Source of the DNA: Raphanus sativus
Taxonomy: Eukaryota > Streptophyta > Magnoliopsida > Brassicales > Brassicaceae
NCBI RefSeq assembly: GCF_000801105.2
Contig: NC_079516.1
Coordinates: forward strand, 27,317,043 to 27,381,042
Length of the DNA: 64,000 nt
Direction of reading: 5' to 3'
Shown here: piece by piece, positions 1-12,120 of the stretch
Layout: each line of letters begins with the position of its first letter
How positions within the stretch are numbered: the first letter of the stretch is position 1
The notes under the pieces: generated by a model
Told to the model about the DNA's origin: nothing
Databases searched by the model: none
The model's input: only the letters and a program-made list of their open reading frames with translations
Made by a program: the position numbers and the translations under genes

Positions 1-70
1 AACAGAACTCTCTCCCTCTCTAATCAAACTCTATCCTCTAATTTGTTTTGTGTGATAAAAGGTATATAGT

Positions 71-215
71 TTTGGAGAGAAAAGCTCGACTATAAACAAA
101 TGTATCTGAGAAGAGGAGAGAGAAGCTCGACTATAAACAAATGTATCAATTTCTTCAAAAAAAAACAAATGTATCTGAGTGTGTTTCAGAAAAAAAAAAC
201 AAGTGTATCTGAGTC
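71..215. repeat. Short imperfect tandem repeat
   Basis: A motif reading approximately aagctcgactataaacaaat, followed by gtatctgag, recurs at about 79-110 and 121-150, with shorter pieces (acaaatgtatctgag, acaagtgtatctgag) at about 164-215. No gene was seen in 1-1299 apart from the ARI2 leader. The rest of that stretch is AT-rich. Confidence 0.6.
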
Positions 216-479
216 GACCTTAGGCCACCTCTAACACTGGTATCTTAGTAAATATCTTAAGATTAAAAAATTAAAAAATTGAGATAAAGGGATGAAAAGA
301 AGAAGCGCTGTGGGTGCAGAGAGGTGCATAAATACTTTGCTCTTCACATTATGTCTTTTTGTTATTGTTTAGTTTATTTTCTTAAATAAAATTATTAAAG
401 TTTTTTACTTTAGTATTATCCAATACAATTTTGTTTAGCATTGTGGTTGTCATTTTTGGTTCCGGTTTAGATATTTCAA

Positions 480-1045
480 ATTTTGGTTTCTCAAGAAAAT
501 AGGTTCCATGCTCTAGGCCTCAGACTTTTATCTGAGTTTCGGACTCGATCTAAGATCCAGTCCAGAAGGACCGGATCTGAATAGTAAAATGTTGGATCTA
601 TCAAAATCGGATCCGGATATCTTGATTTTTTAGTTTGGATGTCCGGATCCGTAGTTTTTATTAATAATTATTTTTAAAATAGTAATATCTATATATATGA
701 ACTAATTTTATTTATTATATTTTCATTTTATAATAATATATATGTTTTATATAAAATTTGTAATAGCATACATAATAATAATTATAAACATTATGTACAT
801 TTTTATTTTTATTATTGTTAATATTTGTTATATTTTCATATTATTTTTATATATTTTAAGGTTCTAAATCCGGATCCGAATACCTGCCGGATATTACAAT
901 TTTTAAAAAAATATCCGACAATCGGATATCCAAGAATCCAAATCCGGATAAAAATACTAAAATCATAGATCTGCCGGATAAGGATCCAGATTCGGATACC
1001 TGAAATTTCCCAGATACCTGACCCGTCCCACCTATGCTTGTTTTG
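480..1045. repeat. Dispersed repeat rich in tatccggat motifs (transposon remnant)
   Basis: Both ends (about 540-650 and 860-1030) are dense in variants of ccggat, ggatccgg and atatccg around an AT-rich core. This composition is typical of non-autonomous DNA elements in crucifer intergenic DNA, and similar sequence occurs at 25400-26040 and 60765-61449. The left edge has taggcct and the right edge has ccacctat, but I could not pair the ends or find a convincing target-site duplication, so limits and class are open. Confidence 0.45.
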
Positions 1046-1299
1046 AGTTTTTTTTTTTTAAACAACTTTCATCAGTTAATTTGTTAAAGAATGCAACGAT
1101 GTCGTTTGGTCAGAGTATAACGTAATTGGGCATCAGTGTGTTTGTTGTGGACTTTAGCTGAAATCTTTGTGGCGATTCCATTTGATTTGAGCCTTAGAGA
1201 CGCGATTCAGCCCCTTCGCCGGCGAAAATCTAACCCTAATCTCGCCTACTACTATTCCTTACAGCATCAGTTAATCATCCCCAAATCACTGATTGATCG

Positions 1300-3800
1300 A
1301 TGGAGAGCGGCGAGGAGGACGGTTACTATTACACCTCCGATCAAGAGTCTCTGGACGGCCTTGATCATGATCAATCCAATCTCCAACCTCTCTCCTCCAC
1401 AGTAAATTCCGCCAAGGTAACTGTCCCCTGATGAGCTGCTGTCTCGTGAGTTTTGGTTCCACTTCAGTTCAAATCTCACTGGTCATCCAAAACCTAATCA
1501 TTTTTTTTTGTTTCCTAATCGTTTATCAGCATTTTGTGTAGGTCATTACAAAGGAATCGCTTTTGGCTGCACAGGTGAAAAACAGCCATGATTCTTAACG
1601 ATCATATGATCTGTTTTAATTTCAGTTTTTTTTTTTTTGATATCTCTGGTGTCTGGGCAGCCACTTTCCCAAATATCCCCCGAAGGGGTCCAGCGCCCCA
1701 GCAGTAAGGATGTTAAATCGCTGTGGCTGGGTTTCGAAGCTGGGTGGCGGGCACCTCAGCCGAGGTTCCATTACCACCAGGCTACGAAGCCCAGTTAAAT
1801 TTCTGTTTTAATTTCAGTTTTGATCAAACTGTTCCTTTTTTTCAATCTAAGTGCAGAGGGAGGATCTGCGGAGAGTGATGGAGTTGTTATCGCTAAAGGA
1901 GCACCATGCTCGGACTCTTCTTATCCATCACCGATGGGACGTTGAGAAACTGTTTGCTGTTCTTGTTGAGAAAGGCAAAGATTTCTTGTTTTCCCGTGCC
2001 GGTCTTACACTTGTTCAAGATCATCCCACCTTTTCTCCTTCTTCCATGATGAGTTGTGATATCTGCGTAGACGACGTAGCAGGTCATCTCATGACAAGAA
2101 TGGATTGTGGCCACTGCTTTTGCAATAACTGTGACTACTCCCACTTCCCTACCATTTGGATTCATAGTTTTATTGATTCATTATGGTTTAGAGTTTAGTA
2201 GCTATCATGCTTGTTTATATGTTGTGTGGTTTTGCTTGCCTTATAGGTTGGGCTAGGCATTTTGCTGTAATGATAAATGAAGGTAAGAGCAAAAGGATTA
2301 GATGCATGGCTTACAAATGCAACGCTATTTGCGATGAAGATGTTGTCCGGAGTCTTGTTAGTAAGACCCAACCAGATTTAGCACACAAGTTTGATCGTTT
2401 TCTTATCGAGTCATACGTCGAAGACAACAAAATGGTGAAGTGGTGTCCGAGCACTCCGCATTGTGGGAATGCAATACGTGTTGAGGACGACGAGCTCTGT
2501 GAAGTTGAATGCTCTTGTGGGTTTCAGTTCTGTTTCAGCTGTTCCTATCAAGCCCACTCCCCTTGCTCTTGTTCCATGTGGGAGCTTTGGAGGAAAAAAT
2601 GCCATGATGAGTCTGAGACTGTTAATTGGATTACTGTTCACACCAAGCCGTGTCCCAAATGTTACAAACCCGTTGAAAAGAATGGTGGATGCAACCTCGT
2701 GACTTGTCTCTGCGGACAATCTTTTTGGTGAGGATTACATTCTTGTTTCTCAATTTTTTTACTCTGTTTTGTTTTGTCAGCTGGTGATGAATCTCTTGTC
2801 TGCAGTTGGTTGTGTGGTGAAGCTACGGGAAGGGATCACACTTGGTCTAGTATCTCGGGTCATAGTTGTGGTCGGTACCAAGAAGACAAAGAGAAACAGC
2901 TGGAGAGAGCGAAAAGGGATCTTTACCGGTATATGCATTACCATAACCGTTACAAGGCACATATCGATTCCTCCAAGCTAGAGGATAGGCTTAGTGATAC
3001 TATCCTCGAAAAGGTGTCAATTTTAGAGAGAAGGCAGTTACAACTTAAAGACTTCAGCTGGGTAACCAACGGGCTCCATCGGTTGTTTAGATCAAGGCGA
3101 GTTCTCTCGTATTCATACCCTTTCGCGTTTTACATGTTTGGAGAAGAACTGTTCAAAGACGAGATGAGTGCTGAAGAGAGAGAAATAAAACAAAACCTGT
3201 TTGAGGATCAGCAGCAGCAGCTTGAAGCCAACGTTGAGAAACTTTCCCAGTTCTTGGAAGAGCCCTTTGATCAATTCGCTGATGATAAAGTCGTGCAGAT
3301 AAGGATTCAAGTCATAAATTTGTCTGTTGCAGTGGATACTCTCTGCAAAAAAATGTTGGCCTTCGTTGTTAATTATCTTAAAAGAAAAAAGATTGCTAAA
3401 AATGTGTATGGAAAACTAACATTCTTGGTTTTGCAGGTATGAGTGCATTGAGAATGACTTGCTGGGTTCTCTGCAACTTGGCATCCACAACATTGCTCCA
3501 TACAGATCAAATGGAATAGAACGAGCATCGAACTTTATTAGTTCCCGTGAAGCTGCCGGTGAGAAACGCCAACCTCCGAATTCAGGTTAAAAAATTTTGA
3601 AACTTGAGATAATTTGGGACCCTTTTTGGACATGGTTTAGTAACACACCAACTGTATCAACTCTTTAATATATAGGATGGAACTCAGAAGACACAAGTTG
3701 CTCTTCGAGGAAACGTCCCAGAAGAGAAGGAGTTTACAGAAATAATCAAACCACTTTACTGGATTTAAACTTGCCAGCGGATGTCATTGAGCGGAAATGA
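1300..3800 (+). CDS. ARI2: RBR E3 ubiquitin ligase ARIADNE (ARI2-like)
   Basis: Seven exons: 1300-1416, 1542-1574, 1857-2130, 2247-2727, 2806-3354, 3437-3585, 3676-3800. All introns are GT-AG and phases match, giving 575 residues. The protein is an RBR ligase, which takes ubiquitin from an E2 onto its own cysteine before passing it to the substrate. An acidic N-terminus precedes RING1 (CDIC at 117-120 to about C166), IBR (about 190-250) and the Rcat/RING2 domain from CPKC at 277. The catalytic cysteine in GGCNL is residue 290. The Ariadne helical region and the C-terminal LLDLNLPAD motif follow. Wording such as QSFCWLCGEATGRDHTW and the ending VIERK match my memory of Arabidopsis ARI2 more than ARI1 or ARI3. 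The tail between YRSNGIERAS and the end looks about 18 residues shorter than ARI2 (about 593). The start is the first in-frame ATG that joins exon 2. The gene appears intact. Confidence 0.93.
1610..1821 (-). mobile_element. tRNA-derived SINE in ARI2 intron 2, antisense, with 20-bp TSD
   Basis: Intron 2 carries an insertion (about 1630-1801) flanked by the direct repeat TCTGTTTTAATTTCAGTTTT at 1610-1629 and 1802-1821. Read on the minus strand, it has a Pol III A-box-like stretch (TAGCCTGGTGGTAATGG) and a B-box-like GCTTCGAAACC, and it ends in a poly(A) tract seen as poly(T) on the plus strand near 1626-1638. This is the normal architecture of a tRNA-derived SINE. The duplicated target includes a polypyrimidine-AG resembling a splice acceptor. 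Confidence 0.85.
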
Positions 3801-4400
3801 ACTCATCATTCTTTGCCCTCCTCACCCTTTTTGTCCAGATCATGCTAAATGTACAAATCATAACCCTAAACCCCTCTGCTTGATAAAACTTTTACTAACA
3901 TTGCCCTTCCTCGGTTCTGAGGAAAAGGGCTAGTCTGCTTATCTTCTATTTACAAATTCGTTCGGAATTTACACAGAATTTTGGTTATGGTGGATCGTAT
4001 TTTTTGGTAGTCTTATGTAAGTTGCTTAGAAGCTGCCTTTGAACTCAGGCTTCTCTCAACGCCTCAATGTGTAAATGTTTAACCCATGTAGTAATTTGCT
4101 TTTGGAGGATCCCTCCTGATTTATGTTATGACTATCATGTCATATAAGTCATATCTTATACTATTTTCTTTAATATAAGTCTAAATTAAGACAGTATGAG
4201 ATTTGTTTTGGGGATGATGGGAACGTCTATTGCTTTCACGTGCTAAAACTAAGCTATAGTTAGTTTTTCTGGATCAGTTCAAATCTGAATTTAGAATCTT
4301 TTTTACATAGTTTATGAAATTTGTAGATAGGGTAGTTCCCAAAATACATTGTTAGTTCTCACTATTTCGTGAAATCTTGTTGTGATCTTTATATAGACCT
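3801..4400. other. ARI2 3' flank, no gene seen
   Basis: AT-rich sequence that begins with the ARI2 3' UTR. No open frame, RNA gene or repeat could be supported. Confidence 0.5.
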
Positions 4401-5048
4401 GATTTGTCCAGTGTTTTAAAACCCGACCCGGATCCGTGGTTGAACCGATAAATCCGGTGACCCAAAATAAATCCGGATTGGATTTTGTGAAAAACCCAAA
4501 ATTTAAAAATCCATAAAAATTCGCTAAAACCTAAAATCCGGTACCGGTCAAACCACCGGTTGAACCAATAGATAACTTCTTTTAGTTGTTAATTTATTAC
4601 AATTTATTTTACTTTTGATTTATTTTGGATTTGAGTTTAATTTATTATTCATATTACACATAAATATTTATGAATTTTATTCTTGATTTTTTAGATGTCA
4701 TAACTCTTAACTAGTTATAATTTTTTTAAATAATCTAAACTATTTTTGATATTTTGTATATCAAATGAAAATAAAAACATAAAAATTTAAGTTAAGTATT
4801 CTAAATGTTTATTAAACATAAAATATATACATATCCAAACTATTATTTTATGTTTTAAAAATATTTATAAAGTATTAAATTTAGTTTCTATAATTTTATT
4901 TTTTATTTTATTAGCTAATATATTATTATATAATAAAATTAGTTCATTTATTAATTTGCGGTTCACCTGCGGTTGACCCAATGATCTAGTGACCCGATAA
5001 ATCGTCTGGTTCAGTGTCTGGATGAGTTTTCAAAACATTGGATTTGTC
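4401..5048. mobile_element. hAT-type non-autonomous element (MITE) with 8-bp TSD
   Basis: The element spans 4409-5040 and is flanked by the 8-bp duplication GATTTGTC (4401-4408 and 5041-5048). Its ends are inverted: CAGTGTTTTAAAACCCGACC on the left, and on the right the reverse complement CAATGTTTTGAAAACTCATC. Eight-bp target duplications with short imperfect TIRs point to the hAT superfamily. The interior is AT-rich with no coding capacity. Confidence 0.85.
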
Positions 5049-5489
5049 TAATTACCATTTTTTTCAATTCCGAAAATCAGACATAGTTTTTACCAAACAA
5101 TGATATGTTTTTAAATTGGCTTAAAAACAGTACTTGGAATCTTTTTCATAATCTATGTAGAATGATAGGTTTTGTCATCGTTATGATAAAATTCAAGATT
5201 AGAATCAATTTCCCTTTTTGCATATATAAAATAAATATTGAAATAACAAAAAGAAGAAAAGAATTTATTAAATTATTGTGGCCGTTGATTAAATCAGCAG
5301 CAGAAAGAAAAAAGGAAATCAGAATTAGCCAACCACAATCACTCACGCCTTCACTTCACAACATCACTGGACCGACCAACTCCAAAGCAAAGTCCAAATC
5401 AAAACTTGTCTCTTCCTTCTCTAACTTACAAAAAAAAACCCTAAACTCCCAATTTTCTCATTCACTCTTTTTTTTTTCTTTCGCTGAAA

Positions 5490-6675
5490 ATGGAAGACGA
5501 AGAAGGCATCGGGTTAATTCTAGCCAGAGCCACCGAGCTAAGACTCAAGATCAACGATTGTATCGAAACCTCCAGCACCGATGTTTCTTCACCCAGAGAA
5601 GGAAAGAAAGATGAGATCACTGGACTTCAAGAAAAGGATTTTGACTCATTCAGCTCTGACGATGTGGATGATGAAGAAGAATCTGGTGAACAGCTTTTGT
5701 GTATACGCGATGCTCTCGAATCTCTTGAGTCTCAGCTTGCTGCTTTACAGGTTTTTTTTTTATAAAAAACCCTCTGCTTCTTCAATGTCTTGTTGTCTGA
5801 GTTGACCAAACCCGACCAATCTTGAAGTTGGTTTTTGTGAATTTATGTTCATTGTTCTGTAACTTGTAGATATGGAACCTAAAGCTCCTGGCTTTTAGTG
5901 TAACGTTGAACATTGGAAGTGTTAATCCTGCTTTTAACTCAAAGTTTCTGGCTTTTACTAATAGCATTGAACATTGAAAGTGTTAGTTCTGCTTTTTACT
6001 AACATTGAGTTCGAATTGCTTTCACTGTCTTGATTCTCATTGCATTTTTTTTTTTTTTGTAATGACATTCAGAATCTACGGCAAAGACAACAGTATGAGA
6101 AGCAAGTAGCTCTCTCTGAGATTGATTACAGCAGGAAGATGTTGCTTGAGAAGCTCAAGGAGTACAAAGGGAAAGAACTTGAAGTGCTAAGCGAGGCTTC
6201 AACTTTTGCTGGCGAAAGAGTTGACTATGAGAACGATCTTCTACTTCCTCCTTACCCTGTTCACCCTCCTCTTCCTCTCTCCCTCGGTTTGGATAATAAC
6301 AATGCCTACTTACCTTATTTACCGTCAAAGCAGAAGAAATCTGCAGATGCAAATGGGTTTGGCTCAGCAGAGGTCAAGGGTCCTAGTGGAGTTGTTCGCT
6401 TCTTCGGCTCTGTTGCAAAGATCATGCTACCAATCATCGGCGTCATTTCAGTCTTGGCTGCTTCCGGTTATGGTCCAGAGATCAAGAAAAGAGGTGTGTC
6501 ATTCAAACTTCTGGGGCTTCTCCCTCAACGAGTAGTCAGAGCACCTAATCAGTGCCCGCCTGGGAAAGTTCTAGTGATTGAAGACGGTGAAGCAAGGTGT
6601 CTTGTGAAGGAAAGAGTCGAAATACCTTTTGACTCGGTGGTTGCAAAACGAGATGTAACATACGGATACGGTTGA
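5490..6675 (+). CDS. PDV2: Plastid division protein PDV2
   Basis: Two exons, 5490-5750 and 6073-6675, encode 287 residues (Arabidopsis PDV2, about 307). PDV2 is an outer-envelope protein that recruits the dynamin ARC5/DRP5B to the chloroplast division site and contacts ARC6 in the intermembrane space. The start MEDEEGIGLILARATELRLK is essentially the PDV2 N-terminus. A coiled-coil segment follows (about 70-125, with LRQRQQYEKQ), then a Pro-rich linker (VDYENDLLLPPYPVHPP) and one membrane span (about 201-219, IMLPIIGVISVLAAS). The intermembrane tail has NQCPPGKVLVIEDGEARCLV and ends YGYG; the terminal glycine is the residue reported to matter for ARC6 binding. The intron (5751-6072) holds an imperfect tandem duplication of about 60 bp near 5880-5990. 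The gene appears intact and follows ARI2, as in Arabidopsis. Confidence 0.95.
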
Positions 6676-8084
6676 ACTGAATTAAAAAAAAAAAACACCT
6701 TTCTCTGTAATCTTTACTGCCTCCACTGTGTAAAACGTCTCAACCTTTTATCTCTTTAACTCTCCCAAAGTTTTGTTCTTGCTTGTTTGAGAAAGCTCTG
6801 TTCTGATGTTTGATCAGGTAGATTCAATGTATCACAACTCGCACCACTTGTGTAGTTGTAGGAAAATGTCTTATTAATTAGTAAAATAATGAGATAATAC
6901 TCTTGTTTTTTTATTCTGGTTTGACAAAGAGAGATTAGTCAAAGAAACTCAAGTATGTGTGATATTACAACCATCATAGATGTTCTCCCAGTTACATCTC
7001 CAGTTCTATCTTTTGTTGTTCATCAAAGAATTGTAATAGCTACAAAGCTTAAGAAAGTGCAGATCCGTGAAGCTCTACTTCAAGTTTTTTTTTTAATTAT
7101 TCACTCCAAGTTGCAGGGGTTTTGAGAACATATCTAAGCTCTTACAGTTAACTGCAGGTTGTAGTTATGTTTGGACAGTCTTGCATCACTACACATATAC
7201 AGATTCTTGGGATTGCTTAGCAAAATAGAATGAACTTTTAAGCCAAGGTTGTACATGAAGAGACTTATAGTGAGTTGCTAGAATGGGATATTGTTAGAAA
7301 GAATATTGGTGTTCATTGGATTTGTCAGCAACCTGAAAGGCTGATCCAAACCTGGAAGAAAGTGAGTTTATGATTTAGTTTATGATTTATTTACCAGGTA
7401 GTCAAAGTAAACCCGAAGGAACTGCATCCTTATTTGAAAGAGAAAAGGCAAAACCTTAAGGAGGTAAGTTTCCTTTGTTATTATTACTTATCTCGTGGGC
7501 ATTTTTTGAGTATTGCTTTATCTCGCGGAGCAAACATATTCGTCCTCATCCCAGTATGGAATCTCTAAGCGTTAATCAACTAGATACTAAAACCTTACAA
7601 GAAAGGCAAACTTGAAGAAGCTCATATACTTACAGTACTATTCTTTTTGTCTTTATGCTTTGAGTCTTTTTCCTGATCATTTTTTCCTGAAGTATCATTT
7701 TGAAATGAGTTCTCTTGCTTTTTTACATGAAGAAACTAGAGGCTGAGAAAAATAACAATATTTTTTAATCCATTCAGAAGTTCAATGAAAAAAAAACAAA
7801 AACTGATAACTTTTTCAAATATCTATTTACAACATTGAAATTTGTTTTCACTAATTCTAACTACAAATCATTTTCAGACAATTCAAGATAATATCTGATA
7901 TATTTCTTCAGATGAAATCCTAAATTTTCCAATAAGGGAGGATTGGCTAGAGTTTGTATAAATGATAAGTCCAATAACCAAGGATTTGAGATCATTTTTA
8001 TAAATCCTAGATCCAATAAGGTGGGATTTGAGAAAAGAATAAAATCTTACCAAATCACCAATCAATAAGCCCCCTTAATTTCTC
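6676..8084. other. PDV2-GLB1 intergenic, mostly unrecognised
   Basis: The PDV2 3' UTR is followed by AT-rich DNA. At 6880-6945 a stretch (taaaataatgagataata, then ggtttgacaaa) resembles the GLB1 upstream region at 10795-10860, which suggests this is the left end of the duplicated block. A MITE-like sequence with repeated ccaataagg and ccaataacc motifs lies at about 7900-8090, but I could not define its ends. No gene was seen. Confidence 0.4.
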
Positions 8085-8366
8085 TTCCTGGCAACTTTAT
8101 CTGGAACTTGTTTAAAAAAGTACTTGTCTTTTGGATTACACAAAAGGGTCACCAACAAAACCTATATATACATAGGATAGAACATCTTTCCTTATTGTAC
8201 TAGGATGGCACAGTTTTCATCACGGAAAATAATTTTATAGTAAGTAATTTTGTCTTTGGGGATTATGGAGAGTGAGGGAAAGACTGTTTACGGAAGAGCA
8301 AGAGGCTCTTGTGGTGATGAAGTCATGGACTGAAAAAAAAATTCAGCTAATTTGGGAATCAAACTG
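8085..8366 (+). pseudogene. Truncated GLB1 haemoglobin duplicate (promoter + exon 1)
   Basis: This stretch repeats the GLB1 promoter and first exon (about 10915-11190). Shared landmarks are tggcaactttatctggaact, the TATA-like cctatatatacatagga, and then an ATG at 8265 followed by gagagtgagggaaag. A base missing after the lysine codon shifts the frame, so the copy reads KTVYGRARGSCG and stops shortly after. Homology ends near 8366, before any exon 2 equivalent, so no globin fold can be made. Divergence from the intact copy is clear but modest. Confidence 0.85.
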
Positions 8367-8957
8367 AAAATTGGAGTTTTGGGGTTTATTAGCGTTACAA
8401 ATGATAAAAATTTCCAATGAAAACGTTCAAAAGTATCTAATGTCTACTGCGGGATGTGCCTCATATTAGCAGACCCATGCATATACGGTAACAAACAGGT
8501 TCAGGAGTTGTTGATTGAAATATTGAAACACGGATGCTTCATTCTCTCCCAAGTGTACCTATTGATTAAGAATTAATTTAGTACATTCATAGTTGAAATA
8601 AAAATAACTCTTTTCAAGATATTAACCCTAACATTGGCGTTTTTAGTAGATGGTGGGTCATCCCTATCATGGAAGTGACGTACTGTGTTCCTTACTCCCC
8701 TTACCAACCCGTAAAAATGACCAATGAACACAAAACATTTCTTGACGTTAGTATCCAGCATGAGTTTGCAATCTACGGTCAATCCAAACACTGAAGAACA
8801 AGTATCACGGTTAAACATGAATCTCAAGAATCCATCCCAATGTTGTAATTTGAGTAATGAATCATTAGTTTAAATTTATACTAAATAATTTAAATTTATT
8901 ATTATTTGAAACTTTATTAAATAAATAGAGATAAGTATTATGATAGAATTCTAAATA
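8367..8957. other. Unrecognised intergenic DNA
   Basis: Nothing supportable was seen. An open frame on the minus strand (8573-8827, 84 codons) has no motif I recognise and weak coding character. Confidence 0.35.
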
Positions 8958-8959
8958 TT

Positions 8960-9106
8960 TTGCAACCAGTATTTTTTTTTTTTTTTTTTTTTTTTTGACA
9001 ACAATAAACCTACTCTATCGTGATTCCACCGATTCAGTTAGCCAAACCGGAGGGATCGAATCGACATATAACATAGCTGATGGTGAACTCCTTGCAACCA
9101 GTATTT
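8960..9106 (-). mobile_element. SINE, antisense, with 15-bp TSD
   Basis: A poly(T) run followed by about 95 bp is flanked by TTGCAACCAGTATTT at 8960-8974 and 9092-9106. On the minus strand the body has a B-box-like GATTCGATCCC and ends GGAATCACGATAGAGTAG, then a short linker and poly(A). No clear A-box remains, so the copy is probably 5'-truncated. Its tail matches the fragment at 15511-15560. Confidence 0.85.
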
Positions 9107-9306
9107 AAAATCATATTTATTATAAGATATGTAGCGCAATATATATTAATTAGCTTATAAGAGATTTTAATTAATAGAAACTCTATCATATGTAAATACT
9201 AAATAATATGTGTTCATAATTTTATTTTTTGTCCTTGTTTTTTCAAAGAAAAATGTATATACATAATGAGTTGGATGTAGAGATCAAAATTTTGAAGTCT
9301 TCATAA

Positions 9307-9440
9307 GTATAGCATGTATTGCATAAATAATTAAACAAGTGAAAGTAAGAGTTCGAATATAATTTTTGATCATGTATAGCATGTATTGCATAAATAATTA
9401 AACAAGTGAAAGTAAGAGTTAGAATATAATTAAACAAGTG
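9307..9440. repeat. 66-bp tandem duplication
   Basis: The segment beginning gtatagcatgtattgcat occurs at 9307 and again at 9373, with a third partial copy of its tail (ttaaacaagtgaaagtaag) at about 9429. It lies in AT-rich DNA without genes. Confidence 0.75.
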
Positions 9441-9694
9441 AAAGTAAGTATATTATTATATTATATTAAATATCTTTTTCGGGTAATCTTTAAAATAATA
9501 TTTTATAGAATATGTGGCTTAATGTTTTAATGTATTAGCTTATTTTATATAATTTGTAATAGTGAAATAATAATATATTTGATTGTAGTTTACATAATTT
9601 TGATCTTGACCAAAATATGAATCTGTAGTTATAAGACAAATAAAATCATCTATGTTTCGTATTTTCTTCAAAATCATCTGAATTTATTGATATA

Positions 9695-10317
9695 CTAGGT
9701 GTTTTCCTGCACCATGTGCAGTAAGAAATTTTTTAAATCTAACTTATATTAAAAATAAATTTTATTAAGTATCATAGATTTTACTACTTTTTACTAATAT
9801 TTAATATATTTTTGATATATATTAAATCAATTTGTATAAACTAATAAAAATGATATAAAATTATATAATTATAAAAAATTAGCCTAAACAATATATATAA
9901 AATTTACTGATGTATAAGAAACTAATAATCTTACGATTAGATATTTATTTATTTTTTAAATTGTAGAAAGTTTTGAAAGTTTTAGTAATACAAATTGTAT
10001 AATTATACAAAATAATAATATTTCAAAATTTGGAATGTTATATATGAATATATTTATTTTGTAGATGATGTATGAGCTATTACCATATTTTAAAAAAGTT
10101 TACCAAAAAGAAATATCAATATTAAATATAATATATGAATTATTACCATATTCTAATAAGTTTGACAAAAAAATAAATCAACACTAAATGAAATTATCCA
10201 TGTTATATTTTTCCGGAAGCCATGTCATCAATTTTAGTAGCCATGTCATATTTGTTTTGTGAAATTGATTGTAGAAAGGATATGTGGCAAATCACTTCGC
10301 AAATATAGTCTAAGAGA
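9695..10317 (-). mobile_element. Short non-autonomous Helitron
   Basis: Read on the minus strand the element begins TCTCTTAGACTATATTTGCG (after an A at 10318) and ends with a hairpin (CTGCAC, loop ATG, GTGCAG) followed by GAAAACACCTAG, with T next. A 5' TC, a hairpin about 10 nt from a terminal CTAG, and insertion between A and T without target duplication are Helitron hallmarks. The interior is AT-rich and non-coding. A relative lies at 34026-34745. Confidence 0.8.
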
Positions 10318-10785
10318 TTTGATTAGCATCCTAATTTTATTTATTAATAAATTATATTTAATATAAAAGAAAATAAACATACTAGTGTCTTGAAAATGTT
10401 TAGTGGGATCTATTATATTATATTTGAGAATGCCTTGAAATTATTTTAATATTAGTAATTAATTTTATACATAACTAAACTATACTTAGTAATTAATATT
10501 GGTTAAAATTCGAAAATATATTTATATCATATATCCAAGTATTATAATAGAATCTTTATTATTTACATTTTTGATAGTTATAAAATACATGTGTTAAGAT
10601 GATTAATATAATAAAATATAATTTAATATTAATCTTCCGTTATTTATCAATATAAAAAAGTTTTTGTCGATTTTATCAATAAATTTAATTTATCAAATTT
10701 ATTATAAATTCAAATATATACAGAACTTATTTACCGTAAGTATATTTAAATGATATTATCCTGCGATATTAATGTCATCTAGTGT
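10318..10785. other. AT-rich intergenic DNA
   Basis: Nothing beyond A/T-rich low-complexity sequence was seen. Confidence 0.4.
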
Positions 10786-10907
10786 ATTATTAATAAGTAA
10801 AATAATGAAATAATCCATTTTTATTATTATTGTGGTTTGACAAAAGATAAGTCAAATAACTCATCCATGAGAAACCACGTTCTGTTGCAGTATACCAGCA
10901 CATAGTT

Positions 10908-11809
<902 letters not shown>

Positions 11810-12040
11810 AATCTATTTTAACATAATAAGCAAAAGATGTCTACTTATTACAAAACCTGTAGTCAAATTTTGAATATGACTTGTTTGTATTCAGTTTGGC
11901 TTTTGCTTGAATTATAATAACACGTGTGGATTGCAGTTCCAGATTACGCTTCAGTCTTTTTCTTTTCTTATTTTATTGTTTGACACTATTTACAGTGAAA
12001 GCTGAAAGGAAGGTTTTATTGGGCAAATACTTTAATACGG
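11810..12040. other. GLB1 3' flank
   Basis: 3' UTR and spacer. No feature was seen apart from a short repeat of ttggaacaattata (about 12055 and 12094) at the edge of the LINE. Confidence 0.4.
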
Positions 12041-12120
12041 GTGATGGTATACTGTTGGAACTTGGAACAATTATATAAACTGTACGTACCAACGTTGGAA
12101 CAATTATATGGATATATAAA

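Noticed and set aside
480..1045. Complete hAT element with TIR and TSD
   Set aside because: The left edge (taggcct) and right edge (ccaccta) do not give matching 8-bp flanks, so only a repeat remnant is reported.
1630..1801. Possible tRNA gene in the ARI2 intron
   Set aside because: A and B boxes are present but no cloverleaf; poly(A) tail and target duplication identify a SINE.
2207..2731. A separate zinc-finger gene starting at 2207
   Set aside because: It is exon 4 of ARI2 read into the preceding intron; splice phases join it to exons 3 and 5.
5105..5614. Open frame of 169 codons over the PDV2 start
   Set aside because: It is out of frame with PDV2, has A/T-driven composition, and covers the PDV2 promoter and leader.
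8573..8827. Minus-strand frame of 84 codons
   Set aside because: No domain, no splice context and no gene-like surroundings; could be a transposon scrap but nothing supports it.
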